Source: Rotaria socialis (Eukaryota > Rotifera > Eurotatoria > Philodinida > Philodinidae). From it: DNA of 64,000 bases. The stretch is taken from the NCBI GenBank assembly GCA_905331475.1, contig CAJNYU010003046.1:62001-126000 (forward strand). Reading direction: 5' to 3'. The translations under genes and the position numbers were made by a program. Position 1 is the stretch's first letter, and each line of letters begins with the position of its first letter. Below are positions 25,661 to 37,606 of the stretch, one piece after another. The notes beneath the pieces are model-generated. The model was not told where the DNA came from and ran no database searches. It worked only from the letters and a program-made list of their open reading frames with translations.

Positions 25661-28487
25661 TTATCGTCCACGACGTGATGACATCGAATGTCTTGTTCCC
25701 AAGCGTGCCATTGGTACTTGTCTTCGAACTAAATAAATGTTGCATAATACATAAATTGAAATACTGGCTACAATAATATAAACAAAATAATTTTGTGAAT
25801 TCATAGAAGAAGTTTTTTTCTCAGGTTTCGCGACTTGTCGAGGCTCATGTATTACACTAAAGAAAAGAATAGAAAACTGTAAAAAGTCATTCTTTTACAT
25901 GTTTCGTACTGAATTGTTTTTTCTTCGATGATTTTCAGATCGTTATTAAGTACAAAGGTTTGTTCAAAATGGATGCAATCTGGACAGGATCGTCTAGAGT
26001 GTAGTTCTGGATCATTGTTAAAAATCAAAAATAATTGCTCGTGAGGCCGTGCATGGTGACTTGCCGCAATAGGATGAATTTGTGTTTCTTTAGTTGCCTA
26101 AAAATGAAATTAATGCATTTAAAATTTAACAAAGGTTTTTCTTTAGAACTCTTACGTTTAACACAATAGCATAAAATACAACGTGATGTTTATCATTAAA
26201 TAAAATTTTCAATTCATTAGGATAGATTAATCGGCCATCGCAAGCTTAGATAAGAAGAACAAAGAAATGAGATCATTCTAATCGCAAAATGCATACTATG
26301 TATTTTGCCGAAAAAATCTTCCAATAGACATGAAATACTTTGCGGATCAATGTTATACTTGATTTGAAGTACTGGTCTGATTGTAGTGAACATTTGAGCA
26401 TCATTTGATTTTGGGCGATCTGAATTATAGCAAAAGTAAAACTAATTGGGAAACACAACAAATAATATCTAGAATGGTTTTTTACCGCATACTTTCGAAA
26501 TTTTCCTTTTTGAAAATTTCAGTTATAACAAATATCTATACTTTAATTCAAGGTAGTTGACAAGAAGCAAACGTTAATATAAATATTCGAAAGTACACAT
26601 AGAAAGCTCGAGAAGTATTCGAAAAAAATCGTAAAATAAATGACAAAATGAGCTTTTGTTTACTTTTAGTAACTTCCGATACACTTTGCACATGAAAAAA
26701 ATTTACCTTGAATTTAATTTTACTAAACACTTCTCAATGGAATACTAGTATAAAGTATAAAGTAGATTTATAATTTATTTGTAAAAGCATTTTAAATAAA
26801 TAAAACTTCATTACTTGTCTCGTTCGAATAAGTTTTTTATATTTCTCTGAAAATATCCTTTTGATTCTAAGGGAAATAATTTTCATTTCTTTACGCTCAC
26901 TTTTTATTTTCATCAATTGATTATTTTTCATTGCATCACTCGTTTTAGTATCATGAATAAATCTTTGATAATACTCAATTTGTTTTTTATCACCAATCCA
27001 TTCTGACATAGATCGATTAAACTTTTCGTATGTTGCTTGCAATGGCTGTGTTTTATTCATTTGATATTTAGCAATACTTCCATTAGATAATTTAATAAAG
27101 AGATGTTTTTCAATAGAATGTTCTTCAATAAAAACAGCAATACATTCTATCGTTATTTTTAATGTTAATCCATATATATCAAGTAGATTATCTCGATAAC
27201 CATCAAAAAGTGATTCAGCGTCAAGTGATTTTATTATGTAAACATTCTGTTGATTTAGTATAGTCTTTTGTGTATTATTTACGTTCATTAATAATATATT
27301 TTGTATTTTATTTGTCGGTTCTTGTTGACCTATTGTTACAGTATGTTCTCGGCTGTAATTAATAGTTTTAATTTGAGCCTTTACTAACTTCAATTGACGA
27401 TTTAGTGATGAAATTTCGTTATGAAGCCAAGTGAGACTAGTTAAAAAAACAAATTTCAATCAATATCATTCGAAGCTTTTCTATTAAAAGAACATTGATT
27501 CGTTCCCCATTCCAGTGAGACAAATATCTACACCATTTCCTTAGTTATTCTTTCGGGCATAAAATAAGGAAATATTCTATAGACTAGAACGCAACATAAT
27601 TCAAATACGATTTTCGATCGTATTAAGAAAATAGTCTCATACAACCCTCGATGCGTCGTTTCTTCGGATACGCATAGGAACAAAAAGTTCTTCTCAGGCA
27701 CTTCAACAAGATTTTTATTTTCCATACTTCACTAGAATACAACTTTGGCGAATCATTACTTATTGCTTTTATTTTATCTAAAAATAGTACATAGTGCGCA
27801 CTCATTGTTTGAAAGGATTGCAAGCGAGAGAGAAAATAGTAAATGCATGTATTATTTTGAAAAACTAATTTTAAATAAAATCATGAAAGAAACAACACTC
27901 TAGAATATCTTAATATAAGAAATATTTGAAAAAAGCAGTACACAACAAGTAAATGTTTTACAGGCTTATGTAATAGGTTGAAGATTTCGAAAAAAAATAA
28001 ATAAAGAAAATCTAATGCATACTTCTAAGCAATTTTCATATGAGTGTTGAAGTAGCTCATTAAATATTTCAGAGAGCTAAAAAAGAACGTGCTGTCAATA
28101 AAAGTTCATCAGTCTTGTACTCAAAAGATGTTTTGCAGCAAAATTTTATTGGCAAAGGTTTTCTGAACTGCTTTTTTCTCAATATAGAAAGCACTAGAAC
28201 AGTGCAAAATATCTCAAAATCACTCACTATTTTATGAAGAAAACCTTCTATTTATTTTTTAAATGAGAAACGAAAAACGGTTTCTTCACATACTGTTTCG
28301 TCAGATTTCCATGTTGTCGAGCTATATTTTGGAATTCTGCTTGCTGTTTATGAGAAATGGTACCACCGGTGAGCCATAATCTTCGACTAAAATAATCAGT
28401 TTCAATTGTAGTTGTCACAGAACAGAAGATCCAATCATAGAATAACAAAAGTATGACTATACTATTTGAAAACCTTGAAAAGAACAT
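25661..28487 (-). CDS. Unrecognised type I membrane protein with coiled-coil ectodomain
   Basis: I do not recognise this family. Exons with matching phases: about 28292-28487 (ATG at 28487, hydrophobic signal-like SIVILLLFYDWIFCSV), about 26817-27450 (a 630-nt open frame with coiled coil NEISSLNRQLKLVKAQIK and charged helices), a small exon near 26503-26548, 26352-26420, 26156-26245, 25920-26098 and 25661-25856. The last exon has one transmembrane helix (YFVYIIVASISIYVLCNIY) and a short basic tail ending SSRRGR. The exon before it has a C-x2-C pair (RRSCPDCIHF). The phase-2 end of the signal exon fits the start of the coiled-coil exon exactly, which supports a single gene of roughly 430 residues. 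The likely topology is an N-terminal lumenal or extracellular part, one TM helix and a short cytosolic tail. Small exons are tentative. Confidence 0.55.
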
Positions 28488-28943
28488 CAATTGGGGAAGA
28501 TCAAGTAATACAATGATTGTCACACTTGTGCCCTTTTTGTTGTTTCTTTGCGTCAAAATAAATCTACTCGTTAAAATATTGTGTCTTTATGTGTTTCTTC
28601 TTCTAGTCTATTCAATTCTTTTTTCTCTTCTGCAATGATCAGTCTTTTTTTCTTTCGTTCTTATTTTTACTATCGTGTCATTGTCTTTTCAATACGCACG
28701 ACACGCATATAGTTTGAAAGATAATGTGAAATAAAATAGAAAACAAGTACGAAATCGTTTTATTTTTGGAAATGAAGCTTGTAGCGTAATTGAACGATTT
28801 CATATGTTTACTTTCATATGAGACACGACGAAACAAAGAAGGATTAACATAAAGAAAGCGAAAGACATGTCGCAATATGTAACTTATTGTCTCGGTTATT
28901 TTATTTTTTGTTAATTCTGTATAAAGATAACACACAAACACAA

Positions 28944-31900
28944 ATGTATAAAAGTATCCTACTATATTGTTTTTTACTCTTATTAACCCTCACAAATGTT
29001 TTTGTTCATGGCTCATGCGATATATTTTTTTATAATAAAGTAGATGGCCAATTTTTTCTTGTTAATCGAATCAAGTAATTTGCTTTTTGTATTTAATTTT
29101 CAAAGTGTCCATTACCACCAGTTACAATAACAGTAAATATTGCCGAGTTTTGTCGAGACGCTAAAAAACATGTTGATTGCGTAAATAGACGTTTGGAAAA
29201 CTGCACTGAAGTTCAAGAATATGGGCCAGCTTTAGGTAGGTTAAAGCTTATTCTATTTAATTTAATAAAGTTAGTAAATATTTATCATTTATTTTTGATA
29301 GATTTTAAAAGGAAAAGTGTTCGATGATTTTTTTGATGAGAAAGAAATATTCTATGTTGGGTGTCATAGAAAAACATTTTTTAAGAACCAATCAGAGAAC
29401 AAGCATTGTACCATTTTTCAATGTTAAGGAGAAACAAAAGTAAAAGCAAAAAACTTAATTGACTGAAACGTAAGGTGCCCGTAATTCAAAAATCGAGTAG
29501 AATTTTTTTTGTTGATTTTTTTTGGCATAGTTCGATCGAGCTCGTTGAGCTCTACAAAACTGTATATATCAAAAAACTTCAAAGCGTTTTTCATAAAATA
29601 AAAAAAACTTAAAATCTTTTTCTATGACAAAAAGCACTCAATTTTTTGAAAAATCCAGCTTTCCCCCCATTATTATCGTTACCTAGGATCTTTAAATACA
29701 TGCTCATTCGATGCAGCGTGAAAAACTGCATCGAACGATATAGGTTATTTTTTTTTTTTTTTTATAATGCTTTATTTTGGTGAGTACCACATGAGTGGTT
29801 ACACCTGCTATGAGCGAACATCGCCCCTGTAGCGTAAAAAAAANTTGTTTTGCTGGTTATTCTCGGATGTGTTATCTTCCAACATTGAGCTGCTGTTTTG
29901 CTCGATATTCATTGTAATATTTTGATAAGGATCTTTGTCCTTGGTACTCATCATTTAAAAAAGAAAAAGAAAAACGATGAGTCACCACCACTTTGTGAAC
30001 AAAGACAAGCGATGTAGACAGTGAAGTTATAGTATAGAACGCGTCTTATCGTGAGCACGACGAGGGAACGAATGAACGATATAGGTTATGTACTGTGCCA
30101 TTACAACGGAAAAAAATGAGAACCGAAAATTTTGTTTATAAGCGTTTGTTTAAGGTAAATAGTTTAAGAATGTAGGAATATGAAACTGGTCGAGTTCTAT
30201 CAGACCTCATCAACTGAGAAAAATGTCGTGATAATCAAAATTTAAAAAAATAGCTGGGATCTCGATTCTAGATTACATTTCATGAAATAGGAAAACTGCC
30301 ATGCAATGAACGTGAGCAGATGAGAAATGAATGGATGACTTAACTATACGTTTATTGATGCGCCATGGGTGAACAAATATGTCGATGCTTAAATGTAGAT
30401 AGGTGTTAAATTCACTGACACAATCATTGGGACTTAGAAAAGTTGGAATTTACTAAAATGCAATTCGAATAGCTGAACCAGAGATAAGATCTACACATTT
30501 TTCTAAATTTCAGCATGCTAAATTACTATTCACTTATAAATATAGAACTACAATATTGGTTATCTGTAATCGATGTTTACTAAATTGCGAGCGTGAGATT
30601 TAAGTGGGTCTGAAAAGATTCTCCAAATAGAATTCGATTAAATTACAGTACTATGGATCCGGAATCCCTATACAATTGCGTTACCAGATTTCCGACAACA
30701 TTCCTATAGGATTCAACCGGATTATATAAGATTCTCATCAAATCCAATTTTAGTATTGATTCTTCAAGATACCAATGCATGAGAAAAAAGTTTTGTTTTA
30801 GATGAGAGTCGAGAACACAGACTTTTGTTTTTTGAAGTAAAACGTTTGTCTTTTTCTTTTGTTTAGTTAAGGAATTAATTCATTTGAATTTAAAAAAATA
30901 AAATTTCAGGTGAAAACACTACGTGCTTGTTCAATTATAGTTTTATTAAGATATTTTCTCCATAAAGTAAATCGAAAATCAATCCAGGTGCTCTACATTT
31001 GACTTTTTTCAATGCGATTTGCAAGAATTTCATTATAAATCAGAGACGTGCACAGGACAGGGCGGTCCGGTTGTCATGTTGTTCTGTCCTGCCGCCCGTC
31101 AGAGCCAAGGTAGCCAGCGGAACAGGCAAGGACAGGAGAAAAATGATGTCCCGTGCACGTCTCTGGTAGGAACTTGGTTTTGTTTATTTTCCGTTTTTTT
31201 TATTTCGTAGTTAAACACTGCCTATTTGCTGTTGTTTCTTTAAATAGTATCAAGTTTAAGATAAAACATTCAGCTACAATCAATCTTGTTCATATATTTT
31301 TCTTGTCGCGAAAGTTAAGATATTTCTCTATTTTATTGTATTCATAAATTAGTGCTAATTTAAAGTGCATTTGTTGTATTTGAAAATGATGCCAAATAAA
31401 TTAAGCCTAAGATTACTAATTAGTACTAATATTTACTTTGATCGAGAACAGCTAGGGTTTGGAGTCCGAACTTCGGACTCATAATTAGCTTTCAGTCACT
31501 AGAAAAATGGGAATAAATCAGTAACGCTAACCAGGACATGACTTTAACGTATTGTCCTGCCGCCCGCTAGGACGAAGATTACCAATGGTGCCAACGCGCA
31601 CAGGATAAGGTTTCGATTTTTCCCTGCCCTGCCCTGCCGCCTGCTAGAACCAAGGTAGCCAACATGGCAGGCAAGGGCAGGAGAAAAAATTATGCCCTGT
31701 GCACGTCTCTGTTATAAACCATACATTAGTCGACAACCAGTTTGTATATAATAGCAGTTCTATTGCCATAAAGTTTTTTCTTTCATTTATAGAAACTTTA
31801 AAACTAACATTTAAAGTTTATTTGACCCAAGCGACATCACATGGTTGTCACAATCTTTATGATTCAATACGAATACCACGACGACTACCACGCACACGAC

Positions 31901-32262
31901 GCTCAACAACTAAAAAACCTCGTAGACGCAAATCAAAAAGACGTCGAACAACAGTGGCTGTTGAATATCATTGTCGAAAAAAACTTGTTGTTGACTCCTG
32001 TGGATCTTGGAATGAATCTTTATCGATTCTTAATCGAACAATATGTGGTCATGCTTTTCACTATATTCAATGTCTATCACCATTGAAAATGAAATGCCAA
32101 AATATGCTATCCAACGATGAACAAATTCTACATATTCAAGCATTTATACAAAAATGTTTTAAAAAATTTATAAAATCATCCAAAAATCATATCGATTGTT
32201 TAAATTCAAATTTTACTTTTGTTTTTATTTGCTTAGTAACTTTATTTTTAAATAATAATTAA
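28944..32262 (+). CDS. Cys-rich secreted protein, probably GPI-anchored
   Basis: Three exons: 28944 to about 29036 (signal peptide SILLYCFLLLLTLTNVFVHG), about 29105-29235 (CPLPPVTITVNIAEFC, VDCVNRRLENCTEV) and about 31836-32262. The last exon has a basic, Arg/Lys-rich loop (RTRRSTTKKPRRRKSKRRR), then paired Cys segments (YHCRKK, DSCGSW, TICGHAFHYIQC, MKCQNM, IQKCFKKF, HIDC) and a hydrophobic C-terminus (FTFVFICLVTLFL) followed by NNN and stop, as in a GPI-attachment signal. Exons 2 and 3 join in phase 1. About 13 Cys over roughly 210 residues suggests a disulphide-linked extracellular domain, loosely like invertebrate DUF19-type ectodomains, but no family was identified. The 2.6-kb second intron carries two mobile insertions. 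Confidence 0.6.
29749..30073 (-). mobile_element. Retroposed processed mRNA with poly(A) tail and 16-bp target-site duplication
   Basis: A 325-bp insertion lies between two perfect copies of GAACGATATAGGTTAT (29733-29748 and 30074-30089). Read on the minus strand it ends in AATAAA, about ten bases, then a run of A (the T run at 29749-29763): the mark of a polyadenylated RNA copied back into the genome by a LINE-type machinery. It contains a short open frame beginning MMSTKDKDPYQNITMN and ending RYRGDVRS before a stop, broken by one ambiguous base (N at 29844). The frame reads as a small protein of about 48 codons; it may be a fragment of a source gene or a non-coding RNA. Confidence 0.82.
31041..31711. 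mobile_element. Non-autonomous hAT-like DNA transposon (MITE)
   Basis: The 671-bp unit starts CAGAGACGTGCAC (31041-31053) and ends with the exact reverse complement GTGCACGTCTCTG (31699-31711). The flanks TTATAAAT (31033-31040) and TTATAAAC (31712-31719) match at 7 of 8 positions, as expected for the 8-bp target duplication of hAT elements, whose ends commonly begin CAGRG. No transposase frame is present. Another copy of the right terminus lies inside at 31153-31165, so the first 125 bp already form a complete mini-element with both termini. GC-rich blocks containing CCTGCCGCC recur near 31090, 31558 and 31638. A perfect hairpin (GAGTCCGA/TCGGACTC) sits near 31460-31480. The element lies inside an intron of the Cys-rich protein gene. 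Confidence 0.8.
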
Positions 32263-32671
32263 GTCAAGTTCTAGAAAATTTGTGTTCGTTTTGTTTATTT
32301 TTGACATAATATCTAAATAAAATTATAACACGATATATTCGCATATGTAATGGTTCTTTTGATGAGAAATTTATTTATAGTAAACAGTTTAAAAAATGTT
32401 TAACTATTATTAAATTTCCTATTTAAATAACATTTAAAAGAAAATATACATTTAATACAAAGAAAAAAGATAATTTGTTTTTCTGCATACACACAAGTAC
32501 AATATTCTTCGGCGCAGATAAATTGACGTTCGCTAATGAGAACTAGCTTGAAATTTTTTGAATTATATAAATAAAATATATTTTGTATAAGAGAGGAGTA
32601 CTGATAAAAAATTCATATATAGTTCTAACATATTCGTTTGCTAGCCGTCTATTATTTATATTAGATTCCGA
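32263..32671. other. Convergent 3' intergenic region
   Basis: About 400 bp of AT-rich sequence between the stop codons of the Cys-rich protein gene and TMEM65. It includes AATAAA-type motifs near 32316 and 32568. No other feature was recognised. Confidence 0.5.
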
Positions 32672-33921
32672 TTAGCCCTCATTTGTTTCTGTTGATTTAT
32701 TTTTGCTTGCTGAATTACCACGAAAAGGTAATGGATACATCCCTATGACATACGAAGTCACTATTAGCTAAGAGAAAGAAGAAGAAGAAAAAAAGAGACA
32801 TTAGTATCCCTCACCTAATAAACATCTTTGTTGCGAAATAGAGAAAAATAGATAAATCAAACTTGTGTAATAATTAAAAATTTACCAAAAAAAATATAAA
32901 TAATTTTTTGCCTAAATAGTGATTAAACCAATTATAGAAAATAATCTATATCTAAACTATATTTCAATTTATCTCTTACTGAAAGTTGTGTTATATGTAC
33001 GGATCGTAATCTCCATTGAGCTCTCATTAATTTTGGTAAATCAATACCGAATAAAGCTAAAATTCGCCCAGATGCTCGTTCGATACGATCCGCAAAACTG
33101 TATAGAATACAGATTTCAAGAGCCTGAATCCGTAGATTTTTACCGAAATTAATTAGCTTACTCAATACGCATAACATCACTAATAGCATTTCCAAGACCA
33201 GTAGCTTTTTCAAATGTACGAACGATTTCTTTTTGTTTTGTTTCTTAATTGCGTATACTCAATTGCCTGCCATAGTAGAACGGGGGAAAGCAGCACTAAA
33301 AAATATTTCAATCGTTTCGCCCTAATCATTATAAAATATTGGTAAATTAAATAAAAATATAATCTAGAATTACCGCAATAAGAATAATGAAATTATCAAC
33401 AAAACCAAAACCAATATATGAAAGACCAGTTTCATGAAAAACTATAATATAAGTCACCTATCAACTTCTTTTATCAACGGCTAGTTATATGAAGGACTTA
33501 TTTTGATTGACCTACTGGCTAGTGTTGGATTTTCCACATGAATTAATGCATCGCGAAGAATTCTTCGATGTTCTTAAATAAAGAACTTGGCTTTTGAACA
33601 ATTAAGATTATTTAAAAATCAACCTGGCTCAAGTGATAGCAGAAAACTTCGTGCTAATAAATGCGTATGTCTATGGGGTTCATTTTTTAGATGATCAGCT
33701 TTCGTAGACATTGAAGCAATCGTTGTGTTGGATGTATTATGCTTAATGCGATATTTTAAAAATAGAAACCGAACAATTTTAAGTGAAAACCGTGAAGTTG
33801 AGCGACGAGATGATGTATCATTTCTGATTGATTTATTGAAAAAATTAGTGTGTAAAAAGATTTGCAGAAAAGACACTGTTCGTGGTAGCCAACAAGTGCG
33901 CAGAGATAAACAGGAAGACAT
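32672..33921 (-). CDS. TMEM65: TMEM65-like mitochondrial membrane protein
   Basis: The start is MSSCLSLRTCWLPRTV at 33921, a Ser/Arg-rich leader fitting a mitochondrial transit peptide. Exons continue through LLARSFLLSLEP, EHRRILRDALIHVENPTLA (about 33515-33574), the family signature YIGFGFVDNFIILIA (about 33375-33435), GETIEIFFSAAFPRSTMA, TGLGNAISDVMRI, ERASGRILALFGIDLPKLMRAQ, and a last exon with VTSYVIGMYPLPF, stopping at 32672. TMEM65 is a three-helix inner mitochondrial membrane protein. The join between STMA and TGLGN needs a GC-AG intron (CAG/GCAATT at about 33266) to keep the conserved AxGLGN block intact; a GT donor model would insert about ten unmatched residues. Length is close to the vertebrate protein. 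Confidence 0.86.
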
Positions 33922-35852
33922 TTTTGCTTAACTAAGCCTATGAGTATTCTTTTATGTTAATGGTTAGTTAGTTGATAGCTTTAGTACAATCTATAGATAC
34001 TCAGTTGAGAATCTATCTCAAGAAAAGAACAGTCAAGGAAGCCCACTGAAAAAGATTTTATCAAAGATGACAGTAGTAAATTTTCTGTGACATAAAAGAA
34101 TAATAGTGATTTTTTTTATTTTAGAATTCTTCATTGAATAGGTTGAAATTTGCATGATCAGTGCCACTCTGACAGCATTTTCTGGTAGAAAGAAAGTTAA
34201 AGAAATTCTTTTGTCGAATACTGCTCCGATTCAAGATTGTATTGATTACAATAAAATTTGCCTGAAGCTGTCCGTAGTAGATTACACGCTTCTTCTTTTG
34301 ATAGTAACAGATTTAGCGCAAATAGTATGCGCATCAAACAAGGATAAACATTTATCTGTTATTCTCAATGGTAATTATGATATATATTTCTTGCTTTCAT
34401 ACACACTATATCCAAAGTGAATCTTTTTCGTGAAGCTATAGCTTCATCGGAAAAGAATATCTTTGAATCTTTTATCGAATTACAATCAGAATTGTAATGA
34501 TTTTAACATTCATTTCTTATCTGGATTGTATCACTAAAAATATTGAATAAGTCTATATCCATCGTTCTGTTTTTGAATGTTTCTTTTTAATTATCAAATC
34601 TACATGAAACGCTAACTATTAGATGTATGAAGATAAGAATAATGTTGACCGACGAACAAAATTGTAATTGATAACTTTTTTCACAACCTGAGCAGTTTTC
34701 CACATATTTTAACTAATTACTCTTGATGAATATGTGTTGGTTCTAGAGAGTAATATAATAAAATGTTCTTATAATAGGCGCCAAATTCGAACGGATATAA
34801 TCATGACTGCACTCATTTCTATGGAGACTTCTACTGTATACAAGTCAATGTCAGGATTATGTACTACTCAATGCTATGACGAGAAAGAAAATTTCAAGTT
34901 GAGAAAATTAGGCTCGTATAATTGATATACGTCATACCAATTGTACAAATTTCATTTCGGCATCACAAAACATTTTCTGTTACTAATGGATTCGAATGGA
35001 ATAACTGAAGTGTACAAATTTTCATGAAGCTTATTGCATTATTATATACAATTGATAAACATACAACATAGCAAATAGGGTTTAGAAGAAAAGAAAAAAC
35101 TTGTTATATTCGTTTAAAATCCAATGCAGAAAACGAACCTGTGTTGGTCTACGATACAAACTTTGAAAATTTAATAGAATTAAATCTTGCTTAAAGTCAT
35201 CTGGCATTTTTTTTATGAAACTTAGTGGACCAAATAAGTCTTTTAAATGAACAGATCGAGTTAAAAATTCGATTCGAAATGAATAGATGATAGTTTGGTT
35301 AAAGAAAGCTGAATTATTCCTGAAATCTTTTTTTTAAACGGTAAGACCCATTGTTTTTTAACCGGCATACTTCCGATAGAACAAAACAAAAACGGTTCCA
35401 TATGATTAGAATTATTCATTCATAGTTAAAAATATATCTATGGATATCGACTCAATGAATCTTGTCTAATCGATCTAATGATGTTGACCCGTATTCTACT
35501 TCTTTCATATATGAATAAAATAGTGATCATGGTTAGTACTTAGAAAATCAATGTTCACTTGATTCACCCCTCTGCTCATTAAAGTCGCCATATTTGAAGA
35601 AAAATTTAATTTAAATTGATTTTAACGAAATAAAAAGATTTCAAGTTCTTTTTATACTTTTGAAGTAAATTATTTCGTTGTTATATTAGCAATTCTTGTA
35701 AAAGTTAGTTGAAAAGAAAAACAAAACAATTTTACAACACTAGTACAAGTCGTATGTCACATGAGATTCAAATATAATTGTATACAAACAGATCGAGCAG
35801 ATTATAATACGTAGTTTTTCAAAGCAAACCAATAGGAACATTGAAAGAGTTA
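33922..35852. other. Intergenic interval without recognised genes
   Basis: About 1.9 kb of AT-rich DNA between the TMEM65 start and the fucosyltransferase stop. Open frames at 34154-34420 and 34734-34925 have random composition and no splice-linked partners. The TMEM65 promoter should lie near 33930-34100. No conserved feature was recognised. Confidence 0.5.
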
Positions 35853-37606
35853 TTACCATCTCCATAATTTTGGTGCTTGACATGTATTTGCATTCCACCA
35901 AGCATCCATATCATCGATTACATTTGGTGTTGAATCAAGATGCAAACGTAAACAAACATCGCAAATCGGTGTGAACAATTGACTTACGCCCCACACATAA
36001 TCTTTCTTCCATGAAAAATATGATAAATATTTTTCTTTATCATAGCGAACTTTTTTAAGATATTGAGCTAACGCCGTAAAATTAGAAAACTTATTTACAT
36101 TTATAAAACCAGATGATGGAATAAAAGTAGAATAATCTGTGCGTCCATAAACAATAGGTACAATGGGATGTTCAAGCACGGAGAAAAATTTTTCCGCTAT
36201 AAAAGAAAAATAATTCAGTTCTTGTTCTCGTTATCGAAACATTTTACACATACTTGTATAATCTGTACATAGGCTGTTTTCAAAACTAAGAAAAAAATAA
36301 TATCTTTTTCCAATGAACTCTCGACAATCGACATTTTCAGGACATTGGTTACCACATCGTCCATAAATTTTAACATCCATGTGGCGTTGTAAACGTCTTA
36401 TAAAAGTTAATCGTCCACTTTTACCACCACAATTTGATATTAATGCTGCAGCTGTACCTAAGTTTTTATTCGTTAGCATCTCATCGGAAAGTTGATAATT
36501 AGCTTTTCTTAAATTTAAATTAAGATTTTTTGCAGTATTTTCTTTTAGAAGATACCTATAATAATCGCTAGATGTATGTATGTAAGCATTGCTTGAATAG
36601 TATGATGCTACTACATGAGATTGAAATCGGTAAGTCATTGTCCAATTGAAAAACTTTTTATAAGATTTTATATTAGGCGTATGTGGTGGCGACTCCCAGA
36701 GAGCGAATACAAAGCGTTGATGTGGACGGCGGTTCTTTTCAGCTTTTTTCCTATCAATTTTATCACGCATATGATAAATAACGGCATCAGCCTCTGAAAA
36801 ACGATTTTTATCGGTTGTTATATCACAATAGTCACCCAAATATGGACACGAAAGTTGTTTCACTAAAAATGATAAATAGATTTTCAATTATATTAAGATT
36901 TTACTTTTACTAAGTTCGGTTGAGGTTCCTGTTTTTGTATTCAAGCCCCAACTTCCATCACCGAAAAATCCATTTCCCATTAAAATAAGTTTTGATCGAT
37001 TTCTTAAAGATGATAGATTTTGATTATAAATATGTATTGGTAAATGCGGATAGTACGAAGAAGTACGTGATTGAAATAATGGTTGTGCAACTTGCAAATC
37101 AATTTTTGAACTATTTGTTTCTTTTTGAATGACATTCGATATTGAAGGAGCCTTGGTGTAAGAAGGTTTGTGATATATTTGCACTATTTGCAACATATAG
37201 AACTTTGAACTCGAAAATAATCCATAAAATATAATGGCACCGGCGACAAGTCCGCACAAATATAAAATATATTTTTTACAATTACTAGAACAGAAAAAGA
37301 TAATATTTTTGAATTTAATCCTAATATTATTCAGGCGTAAAAATAAAATTTATTGTTATTTGAATTTGTATCTTCTAATAAGAGATGCAACTAATTCGCA
37401 AAAAGATTTATATTGCAATATGTATTTCAAGAAGAAAATAGAAAATATTAATTTTCGAGTCTTGGTGACAATCATGGACCTAGACCTTCACATAACGATG
37501 TCTAGCTGTCAGCTAGGGCAGAAACTTCTTTTGTGAAATGTTGAAGTGATAGATACGTAAAGCGTAATATGATTTCGACTCACCTTTTTTCTTTATTCAA
37601 TGCCAT
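35853..37606 (-). CDS. Alpha-1,3-fucosyltransferase family (GT10)
   Basis: Four exons with matching phases: 37584-37606 (MALNKEK), about 36895-37284 (single signal-anchor helix ILYLCGLVAGAIIFYGLF and stem), about 36255-36862, and 35853-36198. This is a Golgi type II layout: short cytosolic tail, one TM helix, stem, catalytic domain. Family motifs include LWESPPHTP, KKFFNWTMTYRF, LISNCGGKSGRLTFIRRLQ, VKIYGRCGN and the donor-site block YFFLSFENSLCTDYTTEKFF, which spans the last intron and continues into LEHPIVPIVYG. These enzymes move fucose from GDP-fucose onto N-acetylglucosamine in glycans. It ends APKLWRW. The exact acceptor linkage cannot be told from sequence. All key family residues that I can see are present, so it is probably active. 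Confidence 0.9.

Noticed and set aside
31462..31482. Short perfect hairpin GAGTCCGA/TCGGACTC as a stand-alone regulatory RNA
   Set aside because: It lies inside the hAT-like element and is more simply explained as part of that repeat.
34154..34420. 88-codon plus-strand frame
   Set aside because: No recognisable motif, no exon partners, and chance length in an AT-rich intergenic region.
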